Shown here: positions 9,890 through 18,667 of the stretch, one piece after another
Layout of the letters: each line of letters starts with the position of its first letter
How positions within the stretch are numbered: the stretch's first letter is position 1
NCBI GenBank assembly: GCA_022783515.1
Contig: JALEWR010000023.1
Span: 1-42,480, forward strand
DNA length: 42,480 nucleotides
Source of the DNA: Prevotella sp.
GTDB taxonomy: Bacteria > Bacteroidota > Bacteroidia > Bacteroidales > Bacteroidaceae
Direction of reading: 5' to 3'
Made by a program: the position numbers and the translations under genes
Notes under the pieces: generated by a model
The model's database searches: none
What the model was told of the DNA's origin: nothing
What the model saw: only the letters and a program-made list of their open reading frames with translations

Positions 9890-12382
9890 TTAGTGTTTCA
9901 TCACCTTTCTTGTGGCGGTCTTGCCGTTGGTATCGATGATTTTTATCACATAGACCCGACCCGACTGCATGTCTTTTTCTGCGATGCGTTGACCCTCAAT
10001 GGTATATACCTCGATGGTCTTTGCGGGCATGGTTGTCAGCTTATGGATGTCTGTGGTGCTTGTGTTGACGTTGGCAACAGCCGATGGCGACGATTCGCCC
10101 ATGCTGCTAATAGCGGTTACGGTGTAGGCGTTGTCGCCATTCACGGGTTGCTTGTCGATGTAGGTGGGTGAGGAGAGATTGCCTGCAATCAACACTCCGT
10201 TGCGATAAACATTATAGCCTGTGATGTTGGCACTCGATTGTGCGGCATATATTTCCACGTCATCGATGGCCCAACCAAATTGTACACCGTCTTTGGTGTC
10301 GAAGGCACGGAAGCGTACTTTCATCTGATTGGAGAGATAATCGGATAAGTCGACGCTGATTTTCACATAGTCGCGATAAGCGGGTTTGCCGTCATTGCCC
10401 ACGGGATAGTCGGTTGAAACGTCGAACACCTTTGTCCATGTGTTGCCTCCATCCTTGCTTACCTCCACCCAATAGTATTGTTGCGATGCAGTGAAATCTC
10501 TCAATGCAGCGTTAGAGCGACTGTAGAACGAGAGTGTTTTGCCTTGTGCAAAGACCGGCGACTCAAGGCGTTGATTTTCGTTGATTTCGTAAGTCTCCCA
10601 TGAGGTATATAAGGTGGCAGAGTATCCGCTACCCTCACGAGCCGGGTAAGTGCGGGTGTGAGGCTGCCATTTCCAGCCTCTGGTGTCGGTATTGGCCATC
10701 GTCCAACCATTGGGATTGGTGGTATCTTCAAAGTTTTCGCTAAGAAGCAAACCTCCCGTCTTGGCAATCCACGAGAGATGAACACCGTCTTCAGCCTGTG
10801 TTGCGATGAGTTGCTCGGGAGCAGACACTACATTAGATAGTTGGCGAACCACCATTGTGGTTGTGAGATTAGGGTCGGTGACAGACACAAAGGTAAGTGT
10901 TGCCTCACGCGTCTTCACTGTTTCGTTGGATGCTGTGGTCTTGATGGTGACCGAAGTGTTGCCCGAAGTGCCACCGGTTGTTGATGCCGTGAGCCATTGG
11001 GGTAAGCCTGTTATTTGCCAATTGTCGTCGGAAGCCACACTGATAGCCACGTTGCTCTCTGCCGTTCCACCCAATTCGATGTCTGTTTTCGATAGCAAGA
11101 TACGTTTGGCACCGGGTGTATAGGTAAACGAAATGGTTTCGCCTGCCATCGAGATATTGCTCAAGGTGAAGCGTGCCTCTGTGCCATCGCTATAAAAAGG
11201 ACGCACATTGGCATTTTCGCCGAAGAGTGTTTTGCCCTTGTCTGCACTGAAAGCGGCCTCGCGGATGTTGCCGTCGGCTGTTGTGGTGCCACCCGGACGG
11301 AAGATATATTGTTCGTCTAAGATGGTTGTGCCATTATAGTTGACATTACCTTTGGAAAATTTGGGGGTGATACGATAGACCAACAAACCCGATTCGGGTA
11401 TGCTTGCGTCATATCCATCCTTCTTTCTGTATTCCACCAAGAAATACTCTTCGCTACCGATGGGTTGAATCTTATAAGCAATGTTTTGCTTGGATGTGCC
11501 GCCAACGGGGTTCAAGGTGTATGTTCCCGGTTGGGTAATGGTAGTTATGTCGCTTTCATCCAGCCACTTGCAGTATTTCATCTTGGTGTAAACCATCATT
11601 TGTTGGGGTACCGTTTGGTTGTCCGACATCAAGTCCCACACACCTACGGGGTTGAGATTGCCCACCACATGATATAAGTCCCATGTGCCTAAAGAGTGCG
11701 ACATTTCATGACAGAGCAAGCCGGTGGATAGGGGGATGGGATCGAAAGCATTGCCAAAGCCGTTGGCTTCGTCAAAGACCATGATGTAACCGCCGATTTT
11801 TTTACCTAAAAAGTCAATGCCCATGATGGTTGGAAAAGCAATGTCTGAGCGGTGAGGCCAAAGCAAATACTTGGCTGAAAGGTCCGAACGACCGCTCAAT
11901 ACAATCACTACATTATCTATCAAACCATCGTTGTTGGCATCGAAAGTGGAACCATCGCTGAGTTTACTTTCCATATAAGCCGCCACTTCGTTGATTAAGG
12001 CACGTTCACGCAACGACTTTTCTGTGTCGTCTTCATAGCCAATAGTATTGATTTCGCCCTTGATGCGATAATAGCCGCGTGGATATTTGGCTTGATACGA
12101 CACAATTTTGTCTGTTCCATTTTGTCCCACGAAAGTGGTTGTCCAATCTAATTGTCCGTAAGATGAGTGTTTAAAGTAAGCATACACCGAGTTTACTCCG
12201 GATGTCTGATTGTTAAACATACGCTCGTAGTGGCTCAAAGAGTTGTCGGTAAACGATGTTTCATCGTCGGGGAAACTGACAAAAGCCACCAAATTACTCA
12301 TCTTTTGTTGTGCCAAGGCAGTGAAACCTTGTAGTAAAAACAGCAGGAGCCATGCTGCATGTTGTATCTTCTTATTCTTCAT
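9890..12382 (-). CDS. Secreted M6-family metalloprotease with BACON-like, choice-of-anchor/MAM-like and Fn3-like modules and a T9SS-like C-terminal tail
   Basis: 830 aa with a signal peptide. CHEMSHSLGTWDLYH zinc motif, BACON-like WQITGLPQWLTASTTGGTSGNTSVTIKTTAS, ITGYNVYRNGVLIAG, and tail YTIEGQRIAEKDMQSGRVYVIKIID. Confidence 0.88.
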   Translation of the reverse strand: MKNKKIQHAAWLLLFLLQGFTALAQQKMSNLVAFVSFPDDETSFTDNSLSHYERMFNNQTSGVNSVYAYFKHSSYGQLDWTTTFVGQNGTDKIVSYQAKYPRGYYRIKGEINTIGYEDDTEKSLRERALINEVAAYMESKLSDGSTFDANNDGLIDNVVIVLSGRSDLSAKYLLWPHRSDIAFPTIMGIDFLGKKIGGYIMVFDEANGFGNAFDPIPLSTGLLCHEMSHSLGTWDLYHVVGNLNPVGVWDLMSDNQTVPQQMMVYTKMKYCKWLDESDITTITQPGTYTLNPVGGTSKQNIAYKIQPIGSEEYFLVEYRKKDGYDASIPESGLLVYRITPKFSKGNVNYNGTTILDEQYIFRPGGTTTADGNIREAAFSADKGKTLFGENANVRPFYSDGTEARFTLSNISMAGETISFTYTPGAKRILLSKTDIELGGTAESNVAISVASDDNWQITGLPQWLTASTTGGTSGNTSVTIKTTASNETVKTREATLTFVSVTDPNLTTTMVVRQLSNVVSAPEQLIATQAEDGVHLSWIAKTGGLLLSENFEDTTNPNGWTMANTDTRGWKWQPHTRTYPAREGSGYSATLYTSWETYEINENQRLESPVFAQGKTLSFYSRSNAALRDFTASQQYYWVEVSKDGGNTWTKVFDVSTDYPVGNDGKPAYRDYVKISVDLSDYLSNQMKVRFRAFDTKDGVQFGWAIDDVEIYAAQSSANITGYNVYRNGVLIAGNLSSPTYIDKQPVNGDNAYTVTAISSMGESSPSAVANVNTSTTDIHKLTTMPAKTIEVYTIEGQRIAEKDMQSGRVYVIKIIDTNGKTATRKVMKH

Positions 12383-12483
12383 TTGCTTCTTTTTTAATTA
12401 TGATTAGAAGTATGTTATCCTTTTCTGATGAGGGGGATAACGATTTCCTGTCAATGTATAATTATCTTTCTATTAATTATAAA

Positions 12484-12552
12484 TGTTTTTATTCATCTGC
12501 AATCACTGTTTTTATTCATTTTCAATCACTGTTTTTGTTAATCTACAATTTG
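12484..12552. repeat. 23-bp tandem repeat, about 3 copies, between the M6 paralogues
   Basis: TGTTTTTATTCATCTGCAATCAC / TGTTTTTATTCATTTTCAATCAC / TGTTTTTGTTAATCTACAATTTG. The third copy runs into the 3' end of the neighbouring CDS. Confidence 0.75.
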
Positions 12553-15024
12553 TTTTTTCCATGCTGTTCTGCCGTTCTTGTCCATCATCTTCACCAGATA
12601 AACGCCATGAGGCAGCGTTTGAAGGTTGGTGTGTACTTGAACGCCCGAAAGAGTATAGACAGCTACGATGGTTGCATCGGTAGCGAGAATGTCGTGAATG
12701 TTAGTGGTAACGCCGGCCATAGCCTCGTTGGAAGGCGATGTTTCGCCAAAAGTTCCCACTGCTGTTACTGTGTAAACATTGTTGCCCGCAGGTGCAGCAG
12801 TGTCGGTATAGCTAGGCTCTTCCACTGTGGCAATGAGTGTACCGTTGCGATATACGTTATAGCCTGTGATGCGTTCGGCCTGCAAACCGCCAAAAATCTT
12901 CACATCGTCTATAATCCAATGGTAGGACAGACCATCCTCGCCATCGTGGTAAGCATGGAAGCGAACCTTCATATTGTCCGACATATAGGGCGTGAGGTTG
13001 AGACTGATAACGGTTGGTTTATTGCGAGTGCTAACGGGTTGCTCGGCTTTGATATCTGCCAACAGTTGCCATGTGGCACCTCCATCTTTACTAATGTCTA
13101 CCTGGTAGTATTGTTCGGGTATGGGATGAAGACCGATAGCGTTGCATCGTGAGATGAATTCCAAACGCTGACCTTGTGAGAAAGAGGGTGAGATAAGACT
13201 CTCATCTTGCTTCTCGGGGTCGTAAACTTCCCACATCACTGCCGAATAACTGCCAGAGAGAGGCTTGTAATAGCTCTCGGGTTGTTGCAGACGCCAACCT
13301 CTGGAACTGGTGTTGCTCAGTTGCCAGCCATTGGGATTGGCCGGATTTTCAAAGTCTTCTTCAAATATTTTGTCGCCCAGAGGATGTTCCACCCATGTCA
13401 GTTGTACACCGTTTTCTGAGTTAACAGCCTTTAAGTCGCTAGGAGTTTCTACCACAGCCGATAGTTGTGAAACAGCAAGTTCTGCCGTCAGACCACTTCC
13501 GTCGGTAGACACCAACTTCACTTTCCCCTCCTGTGTTTTGGGAGAGTTATTCGCTTTGTTGGCGGCTATAGTAAGAATGAATGCTCCGGAGTTACCTGTG
13601 AGTGTAGAGGGGGTAATCCAGTCGGGGGTGCTTTCCACCTTCCAAGGCACTTCGCTGACAACCTTGACATTGCTGGCACTACCTTCTTTACCATTGAGTT
13701 GCAGTTCAGAAACAGACAATAGGAGGCGTTTTTTCACCTCTTCGAGCGTAAAGCTAAGTGTAGAACCATTCTCCACCACGTTGCTAATGGCAAAGTTGGC
13801 AGGTGTCCCGTCGCTATAAATAGGTTGCCAAGTGGCATTTCCGCCAATAGCAGTATAGCCCCCGGTAGCTCCTAAGGCTGCCTTGTCCAAATTGCCTTTA
13901 TACGGTTCTGTCTCTTCAGGACGTATGACATAAACCTCGTCCAGTCGGTTGATGCCGTCGTAGTTGGCATTTCCGCTGCCAATACTGGGGTTGATGCGAT
14001 AAATCAGCAATCCGCTGGCAGGGATAGACGAGTCGTAACCTTCTTTCTTACGATATTCCACAATGAAGTATTCATTATATCCCGTGGGCTGAATCTTATA
14101 CGCTATTTTTTCGCTTGTTGTGCCACCGAGAGCATTGAGGGTGTAAGTGCCGGGTTCGGAGATTTGAGGTATCTCCGGAATCCACCGGCAATATTTCATC
14201 TTGAGATAAGCCGTCATTTGTTGAGGCTTGTTGCCTTGGTCGGACATCAAATCCCAGGCACCCACAGCTTTCAGACGATCGTTGAGGTGATAGAGGTCGG
14301 GTGTGCCTAAGCTATGCGACATCTCATGGCATATCACACCAGTATAAAGAGGAATCTTTTTGACCGATAAGAAACCAATGTCATAGCCATTGCTCTCGTC
14401 GAAGACTATCAGCACACTCATAAAACGCTTGCCTCGCACGGTAGGTTGTTCACCTGTGGGCAATAAAGGGAAGCGTTGAGGCCAGAGAGGCTCGTTGGGG
14501 TCGAGGGCCGAACCGCCACTCAATACCACGCAAAGGTTGTCTACAAAGCCATCGCCATTGCCGTCTATCATGGCGTCGGTGGGCAACGACTCTTGCAGCT
14601 TACCTGCAATCTCAAGCATCAAAACCTGCAGGCGTGCTCTTCCTTCTATATAATCTTTATAACCAATGTCGTTGTAACCTTCTTTATAAGGTGTAAAGAA
14701 GTTACGTTCCATTTTTGACTGAAATGATACGATATTGCCATTGGCATCGGATTGGGGCATAAACCGGCTGCGCCATGTTAACTGTCCGTAGGATGAATGT
14801 TTGAAATAAGCCAGCACCGAATTGGCATTGGGTGTCTCATCGTTGAACATCTGTTCATAATGAGAGAAAGGTTGGGCAAAGACCTGATTTTCGTCTTCGT
14901 CGGCAAAGCGTACAAAACAAACGATGTTTGATAAATTACCTGTGTTTTGGGCATTCACTTGGCCCTCCGACATCGATAGAGGCAGTAACACAAAACACCA
15001 AATCCATGCGTAAAATCTTTTCAT
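12538..15024 (-). CDS. Secreted M6-family metalloprotease (tandem paralogue)
   Basis: 828 aa. CHEMSHSLGTPDLYH and the same module order as 9890..12382 (FNDETPNANSVLAYFKHSSYGQL, YNEYFIVEYRKKEGYDSSIPASGLLIYRI). Tail YTLSGVQVHTNLQTLPHGVYLVKMMDKNG. Confidence 0.88.
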   Translation of the reverse strand: MKRFYAWIWCFVLLPLSMSEGQVNAQNTGNLSNIVCFVRFADEDENQVFAQPFSHYEQMFNDETPNANSVLAYFKHSSYGQLTWRSRFMPQSDANGNIVSFQSKMERNFFTPYKEGYNDIGYKDYIEGRARLQVLMLEIAGKLQESLPTDAMIDGNGDGFVDNLCVVLSGGSALDPNEPLWPQRFPLLPTGEQPTVRGKRFMSVLIVFDESNGYDIGFLSVKKIPLYTGVICHEMSHSLGTPDLYHLNDRLKAVGAWDLMSDQGNKPQQMTAYLKMKYCRWIPEIPQISEPGTYTLNALGGTTSEKIAYKIQPTGYNEYFIVEYRKKEGYDSSIPASGLLIYRINPSIGSGNANYDGINRLDEVYVIRPEETEPYKGNLDKAALGATGGYTAIGGNATWQPIYSDGTPANFAISNVVENGSTLSFTLEEVKKRLLLSVSELQLNGKEGSASNVKVVSEVPWKVESTPDWITPSTLTGNSGAFILTIAANKANNSPKTQEGKVKLVSTDGSGLTAELAVSQLSAVVETPSDLKAVNSENGVQLTWVEHPLGDKIFEEDFENPANPNGWQLSNTSSRGWRLQQPESYYKPLSGSYSAVMWEVYDPEKQDESLISPSFSQGQRLEFISRCNAIGLHPIPEQYYQVDISKDGGATWQLLADIKAEQPVSTRNKPTVISLNLTPYMSDNMKVRFHAYHDGEDGLSYHWIIDDVKIFGGLQAERITGYNVYRNGTLIATVEEPSYTDTAAPAGNNVYTVTAVGTFGETSPSNEAMAGVTTNIHDILATDATIVAVYTLSGVQVHTNLQTLPHGVYLVKMMDKNGRTAWKKQIVD

Positions 15025-15150
15025 ATCATCAATAATTTAATAAAGGGTTGTCTCTTTACAAATCGCAATTAATTTCGCAAAGTTATTAAACTTTTGAATG
15101 AAATTTTTATTTTTTGCTTAAAAAATACTATTTATGCGAATTTATTTTCA

Positions 15151-15158
15151 TACTTTTG
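15151..15158 (+). promoter_or_regulatory. Putative LRR-protein -7 box
   Basis: TACTTTTG, 16 nt upstream of the ATG at 15174. Confidence 0.5.
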
Positions 15159-15173
15159 CCAAATAAACTTTTA

Positions 15174-16505
15174 ATGTCAACGCGTATGAAAAAATTATTA
15201 CTCTTTCTGGCTTATGTATTATTGCCACTTAGTTTATTCGCACAAGGCACACCTGCCATTACTCTGGCCGTCGAAGTAGACGGGAATTCTCGCGACTTTT
15301 CATTTATAGTGAAAACTGAAGGTCAAAAACTTTCTATCGACTGGGGTGACGGTACGTTGGTAGAAACCGATGTTATTGCTTCCAATATTGCTGGAGGTTC
15401 TACAACCGTTACAGGTACACCTGTGGGCGAAGGCAATGTGAAGATTTATGGTGAGGGCATACTTTATTTCTCGTCTATCTCAAGAGTAGACGGTGCTGCC
15501 ATCACTGCGGCAAACGTAACCAATGCACCTGATTTGGTGAACTTGATGCTTACAACTAATAAGATTACAGAAATCGATTTGAGCAAAAACACTAAGCTCG
15601 AAACATTGAGCATGTCTAAGAACAAACTTTCTTCGCTTAATCTTACGGCTAATACAGCTCTTATGCGTTTGGAGGTAGAAGAAAACCAGATTGCTTCCAT
15701 CGATTTGTCTGCCAACACAGAGTTGAGTACTTTGAGAATGAGTAAAAACCCAATGAGTAGCATCGACCTCTCAGCTAACACAAAGTTAAAGATGGTGTAT
15801 CTCTTGAATTGCGGTTTGACCTCTGCCAACTTCGGAAACAATGCCACTACAGGACTTTTCCTGAGCTTGGGCGGTAACCTTTTCACCACTTTTGATGCCA
15901 CAACCATTCCCGGTTTGGCTACAGCAAGGGGCGAACTCTCACTTCGCGACAACCAGCTCACTAGCATCAAGGCTGATGGGGTGGCTCGTTTGAACGTGGC
16001 CATCAACAACCTGCCCCTCTCTGAACTTCCTGTTAAGGTAGGCGAACCTACTCGTTATAACTATCAGCCTCAACGCCCCATGACTATTGCCGGTAGCATT
16101 GAGGTGAACCAAGAACTCGACTTGTCGGCACAAAACAATTTGACCGATGCGGCGGGTGTGCAACATCCCACCACCTATACTTGGAAGACTGTCAGCGGAA
16201 CTCCACTCGTTGCAGGAACAGATTATACCGAGAATGCAGGTAAGTTTACCTTCCTCAAGCCACAAACCGAAGCAGTTTATGCAGTGCTTACTACTCCTGT
16301 ATTCCCTAAATTCACAGGTATGTACGAGTTTAGAACATCAGAAATCACTGTTACAGGTACCCCAACAGGTATTCAACAAGTGGAAGCTGCAGCATCAGCC
16401 GCCGTTCAACCAATCTACGATCTTAATGGTCGCTATGTAGGCAATAACCTTTCAGCTTTGCCTAAGGGTGTATATGTGGTTGACGGTAAAAAAGTTGTGA
16501 AATAA
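15174..16505 (+). CDS. Secreted leucine-rich-repeat protein with T9SS-like C-terminal tail
   Basis: About 21-aa repeats: ITEIDLSKNTKLETLSMSKNKLSSLNLTANTALMRLEVEENQIASIDLSANTELSTLRMSKN. Tail IYDLNGRYVGNNLSALPKGVYVVDGKKVVK. ATG at 15174 or 15186 is more likely than the ORF-track start at 15114. Confidence 0.88.
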   Translation: MSTRMKKLLLFLAYVLLPLSLFAQGTPAITLAVEVDGNSRDFSFIVKTEGQKLSIDWGDGTLVETDVIASNIAGGSTTVTGTPVGEGNVKIYGEGILYFSSISRVDGAAITAANVTNAPDLVNLMLTTNKITEIDLSKNTKLETLSMSKNKLSSLNLTANTALMRLEVEENQIASIDLSANTELSTLRMSKNPMSSIDLSANTKLKMVYLLNCGLTSANFGNNATTGLFLSLGGNLFTTFDATTIPGLATARGELSLRDNQLTSIKADGVARLNVAINNLPLSELPVKVGEPTRYNYQPQRPMTIAGSIEVNQELDLSAQNNLTDAAGVQHPTTYTWKTVSGTPLVAGTDYTENAGKFTFLKPQTEAVYAVLTTPVFPKFTGMYEFRTSEITVTGTPTGIQQVEAAASAAVQPIYDLNGRYVGNNLSALPKGVYVVDGKKVVK

Positions 16506-16583
16506 AGAATACTTGCAATCGTCTTAAACGATACTTACAGCTGTCTTTAAGACTATTTGCAATCATTCTGGAAAAAGAATTTG

Positions 16584-16617
16584 AAAGCCGGTTCAGCGTT
16601 TTGCCTGGGCCGGCTTT
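16584..16617 (+). terminator. Terminator of LRR gene
   Basis: AAAGCCGG (16584-16591) / CCGGCTTT (16610-16617) followed by a T run. Confidence 0.7.
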
Positions 16618-16915
16618 TTGTATTTTCCTCTCCAACGATTTTCAATACACGATAGAGTGGAATCTTAAAAAATGCCCAATAAAATCTCTGTTCTCTGCAC
16701 TCCGTGAATGGAATAGAAATACCCAAACTGTCTTTTGATGCACAAAAGCGTTCTTTTTTCGTGCCTCAAAAAGTGCGTTTAATCGCCATGGCATAGTTCA
16801 AACAAGTTTAACTCTGCTCATTTGGCTTCATTTAAACGTTGAATATTGATGCAATAGAACTACTACTTGCCACAAATTTACTGTGTTTTCGGGAAAATAT
16901 CGAATAATAAGGCAT

Positions 16916-17133
16916 AAAAAAGGGCTGCTACATTCCACATGCGGCAGCCTTTCAATGATTTTAAGAGAGTTGTAATAATTTTACGAGAGAGTTTCACTCT
17001 CGCTTATGCACTTTCTATTTACAATGTTACCGACATGCTCCCGCATCTCTGTTTCATTGCCTCGCCACATTCACTCTTACAATAAAAAAATAAGATGTGG
17101 ATGCTTTGAGAAAGACAATTACATTACATAATT
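16916..17133 (-). ncRNA. Candidate intergenic structured RNA (about 215 nt)
   Basis: Minus-strand promoter TTG-N19-TACTTTTG (17169..17140). No convincing ORF downstream. Ends in GGCTGC..GCAGCC + CTTTTTT terminator (16949..16916). Internal hairpins CCACAT..ATGTGG and CGAGAG..CTCTCG. Confidence 0.45.
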
Positions 17134-17139
17134 CTGTCA

Positions 17140-17169
17140 CAAAAGTACAATACTTTTTACACTCCACAA
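17140..17169 (-). promoter_or_regulatory. Promoter of candidate ncRNA
   Basis: Minus strand TTG (17169-17167), 19-nt spacer, TACTTTTG (17147-17140). Confidence 0.5.
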
Positions 17170-17403
17170 GTAATTCTTGATAAAAAACATACTTTTTAAT
17201 ATTCTTTTTGAGTTTTCTCTGAATATATGTGCAAAATATACGGATTTGGAAGAGAAAAACAAGATTCTTCACCGCCCACTCTCAAGGTGGAGAGAGTTAT
17301 CCCCCATAAAGCTTATAGGGATTACGAGTCACACAGAACTTATAGGTTGTGAGCCGGTTCTCCCCTCCTTGGGAGTGGCCGGGAAAGGCTATTCTCCCTC
17401 TTC

Positions 17404-17730
17404 TCACCCCCTAATCATCGTCAAAATCATCTTGAATCGCTTGGCTGCGTGCAAGGCATGAGGAACATTGGCAGGCATGATAATCATCTCGCCGGCCTTC
17501 ACTTGGTGTGGCACACCACCCACTTTGATTTCCGCTTCACCATCAATCACCATTACTGTGGCATCGAATGGTGCCGAATGTTCGCTCAAACCTTGCCCTT
17601 CGTCGAAAGCAAAGAAGGTGATACTTCCTGCCTGACTGTGAGAAACTTCTTTACTTACAATACCGCCATCGGCATAATCAATCACTGCACCGGGAACAAG
17701 AACTGTTCCTTTTTCTATTTTCTGACTCAT
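17404..17730 (-). CDS. Cupin-domain protein
   Basis: 108 aa. SAPFDATVMVIDGEAEIKVGGVPHQVKAGEMIIMPANVPHALHAAKRFKMILTM. Confidence 0.9.
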   Translation of the reverse strand: MSQKIEKGTVLVPGAVIDYADGGIVSKEVSHSQAGSITFFAFDEGQGLSEHSAPFDATVMVIDGEAEIKVGGVPHQVKAGEMIIMPANVPHALHAAKRFKMILTMIRG

Positions 17731-17839
17731 ACTTATTTTTTCTTTAATAGATGATTATTATAGTCAACAGACCTTCTGTCAACACTTCTTTACAAGATTA
17801 CTCTACCTATAGCAAAAAACATACCGAACCAAATGGTGA

Positions 17840-17851
17840 TAACAATTGTTA
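17840..17851. promoter_or_regulatory. 12-bp palindrome TAACAATTGTTA between divergent cupin and Crp/Fnr genes
   Basis: Perfect palindrome upstream of the regulator gene. Its role as an operator is inferred. Confidence 0.4.
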
Positions 17852-17899
17852 CTCTTTATCTGAACAAATATCATTTTTTTTAGCTAAATTTGTCAACGT

Positions 17900-18565
17900 A
17901 TGGAACCGAATATATATCAATCGCTCAGCATTTGTCCGCTGTTTCAAGGCATTGACATGGCAGAAATAGAAGTCATATTGCAAGATGTTAGTTTTAAACT
18001 GGTGAGATATGACAAGAAAGACATCTACACATTGACTGGTATGCCATGCAAATATGCCGACATCGTTATTAAAGGCGAACTCACTACCCGCATGGTGAGT
18101 ATGTCCGGAAAAACCGTAGAGGTGAGTCGACTCAACAAAGGCGACATCATTGCCCCTGCCTTTATTTTTGCCAAAGACCGCACCATGCCCGTAAGTGTGG
18201 AAACCGAATGCGAAACCTTTATTCTGCGTTTTCAACCATCGGAGTTTGAGACATTAATCGACCACGATATCCGTCTGCGTAGAAACTTTATTCAAATTCT
18301 CTCCAACATTGATGTTTTCTTAACCAAGAAGATGCGGGTGTTGAGTCTGTTCACCGTGCGTGAAAAGGTGGCTTACTTCCTTACCGACACGGCAAAGAAA
18401 CAAGGTTCACGCACCATTCTGCTGGACAAGTCTCGACAGGAGATAGCCGAGAGCTTCGGCATCCAAAAGTTTTCGCTCCTCCGTTGCTTCTCCGAGCTGG
18501 TAGAACAGGGAGCTATCGAGGTGAATGGAAAACAGATTACGATAATAGATGAAAAGAAGTTCTAA
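17900..18565 (+). CDS. Crp/Fnr-family transcriptional regulator
   Basis: 221 aa. Cyclic-nucleotide-binding-like N-terminus (YQSLSICPLFQGIDMAEIEVIL) and C-terminal HTH (LDKSRQEIAESFGIQKFSLLRCFSELVEQGAIEVNGKQITI). Confidence 0.92.
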   Translation: MEPNIYQSLSICPLFQGIDMAEIEVILQDVSFKLVRYDKKDIYTLTGMPCKYADIVIKGELTTRMVSMSGKTVEVSRLNKGDIIAPAFIFAKDRTMPVSVETECETFILRFQPSEFETLIDHDIRLRRNFIQILSNIDVFLTKKMRVLSLFTVREKVAYFLTDTAKKQGSRTILLDKSRQEIAESFGIQKFSLLRCFSELVEQGAIEVNGKQITIIDEKKF

Positions 18566-18667
18566 GATTTCCTCTAACTCCTTCCAAGGAGATAGAAAAG
18601 GAAAGCAAGAACCGTCTCCTAACACTTAACGACATAGAAGAAACGCAGTAAACTCCCCAAGAACACA

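Noticed and set aside
12352-13152. 266-aa plus-strand ORF antisense to the second M6 protease
   Set aside because: Antisense shadow ORF covering the tandem repeat and the protease 3' end. Composition not protein-like.
17054-17272. 72-aa minus-strand ORF overlapping the candidate RNA
   Set aside because: It starts upstream of the inferred promoter and runs through it. Low-complexity composition (K/F/I rich) with no domain.
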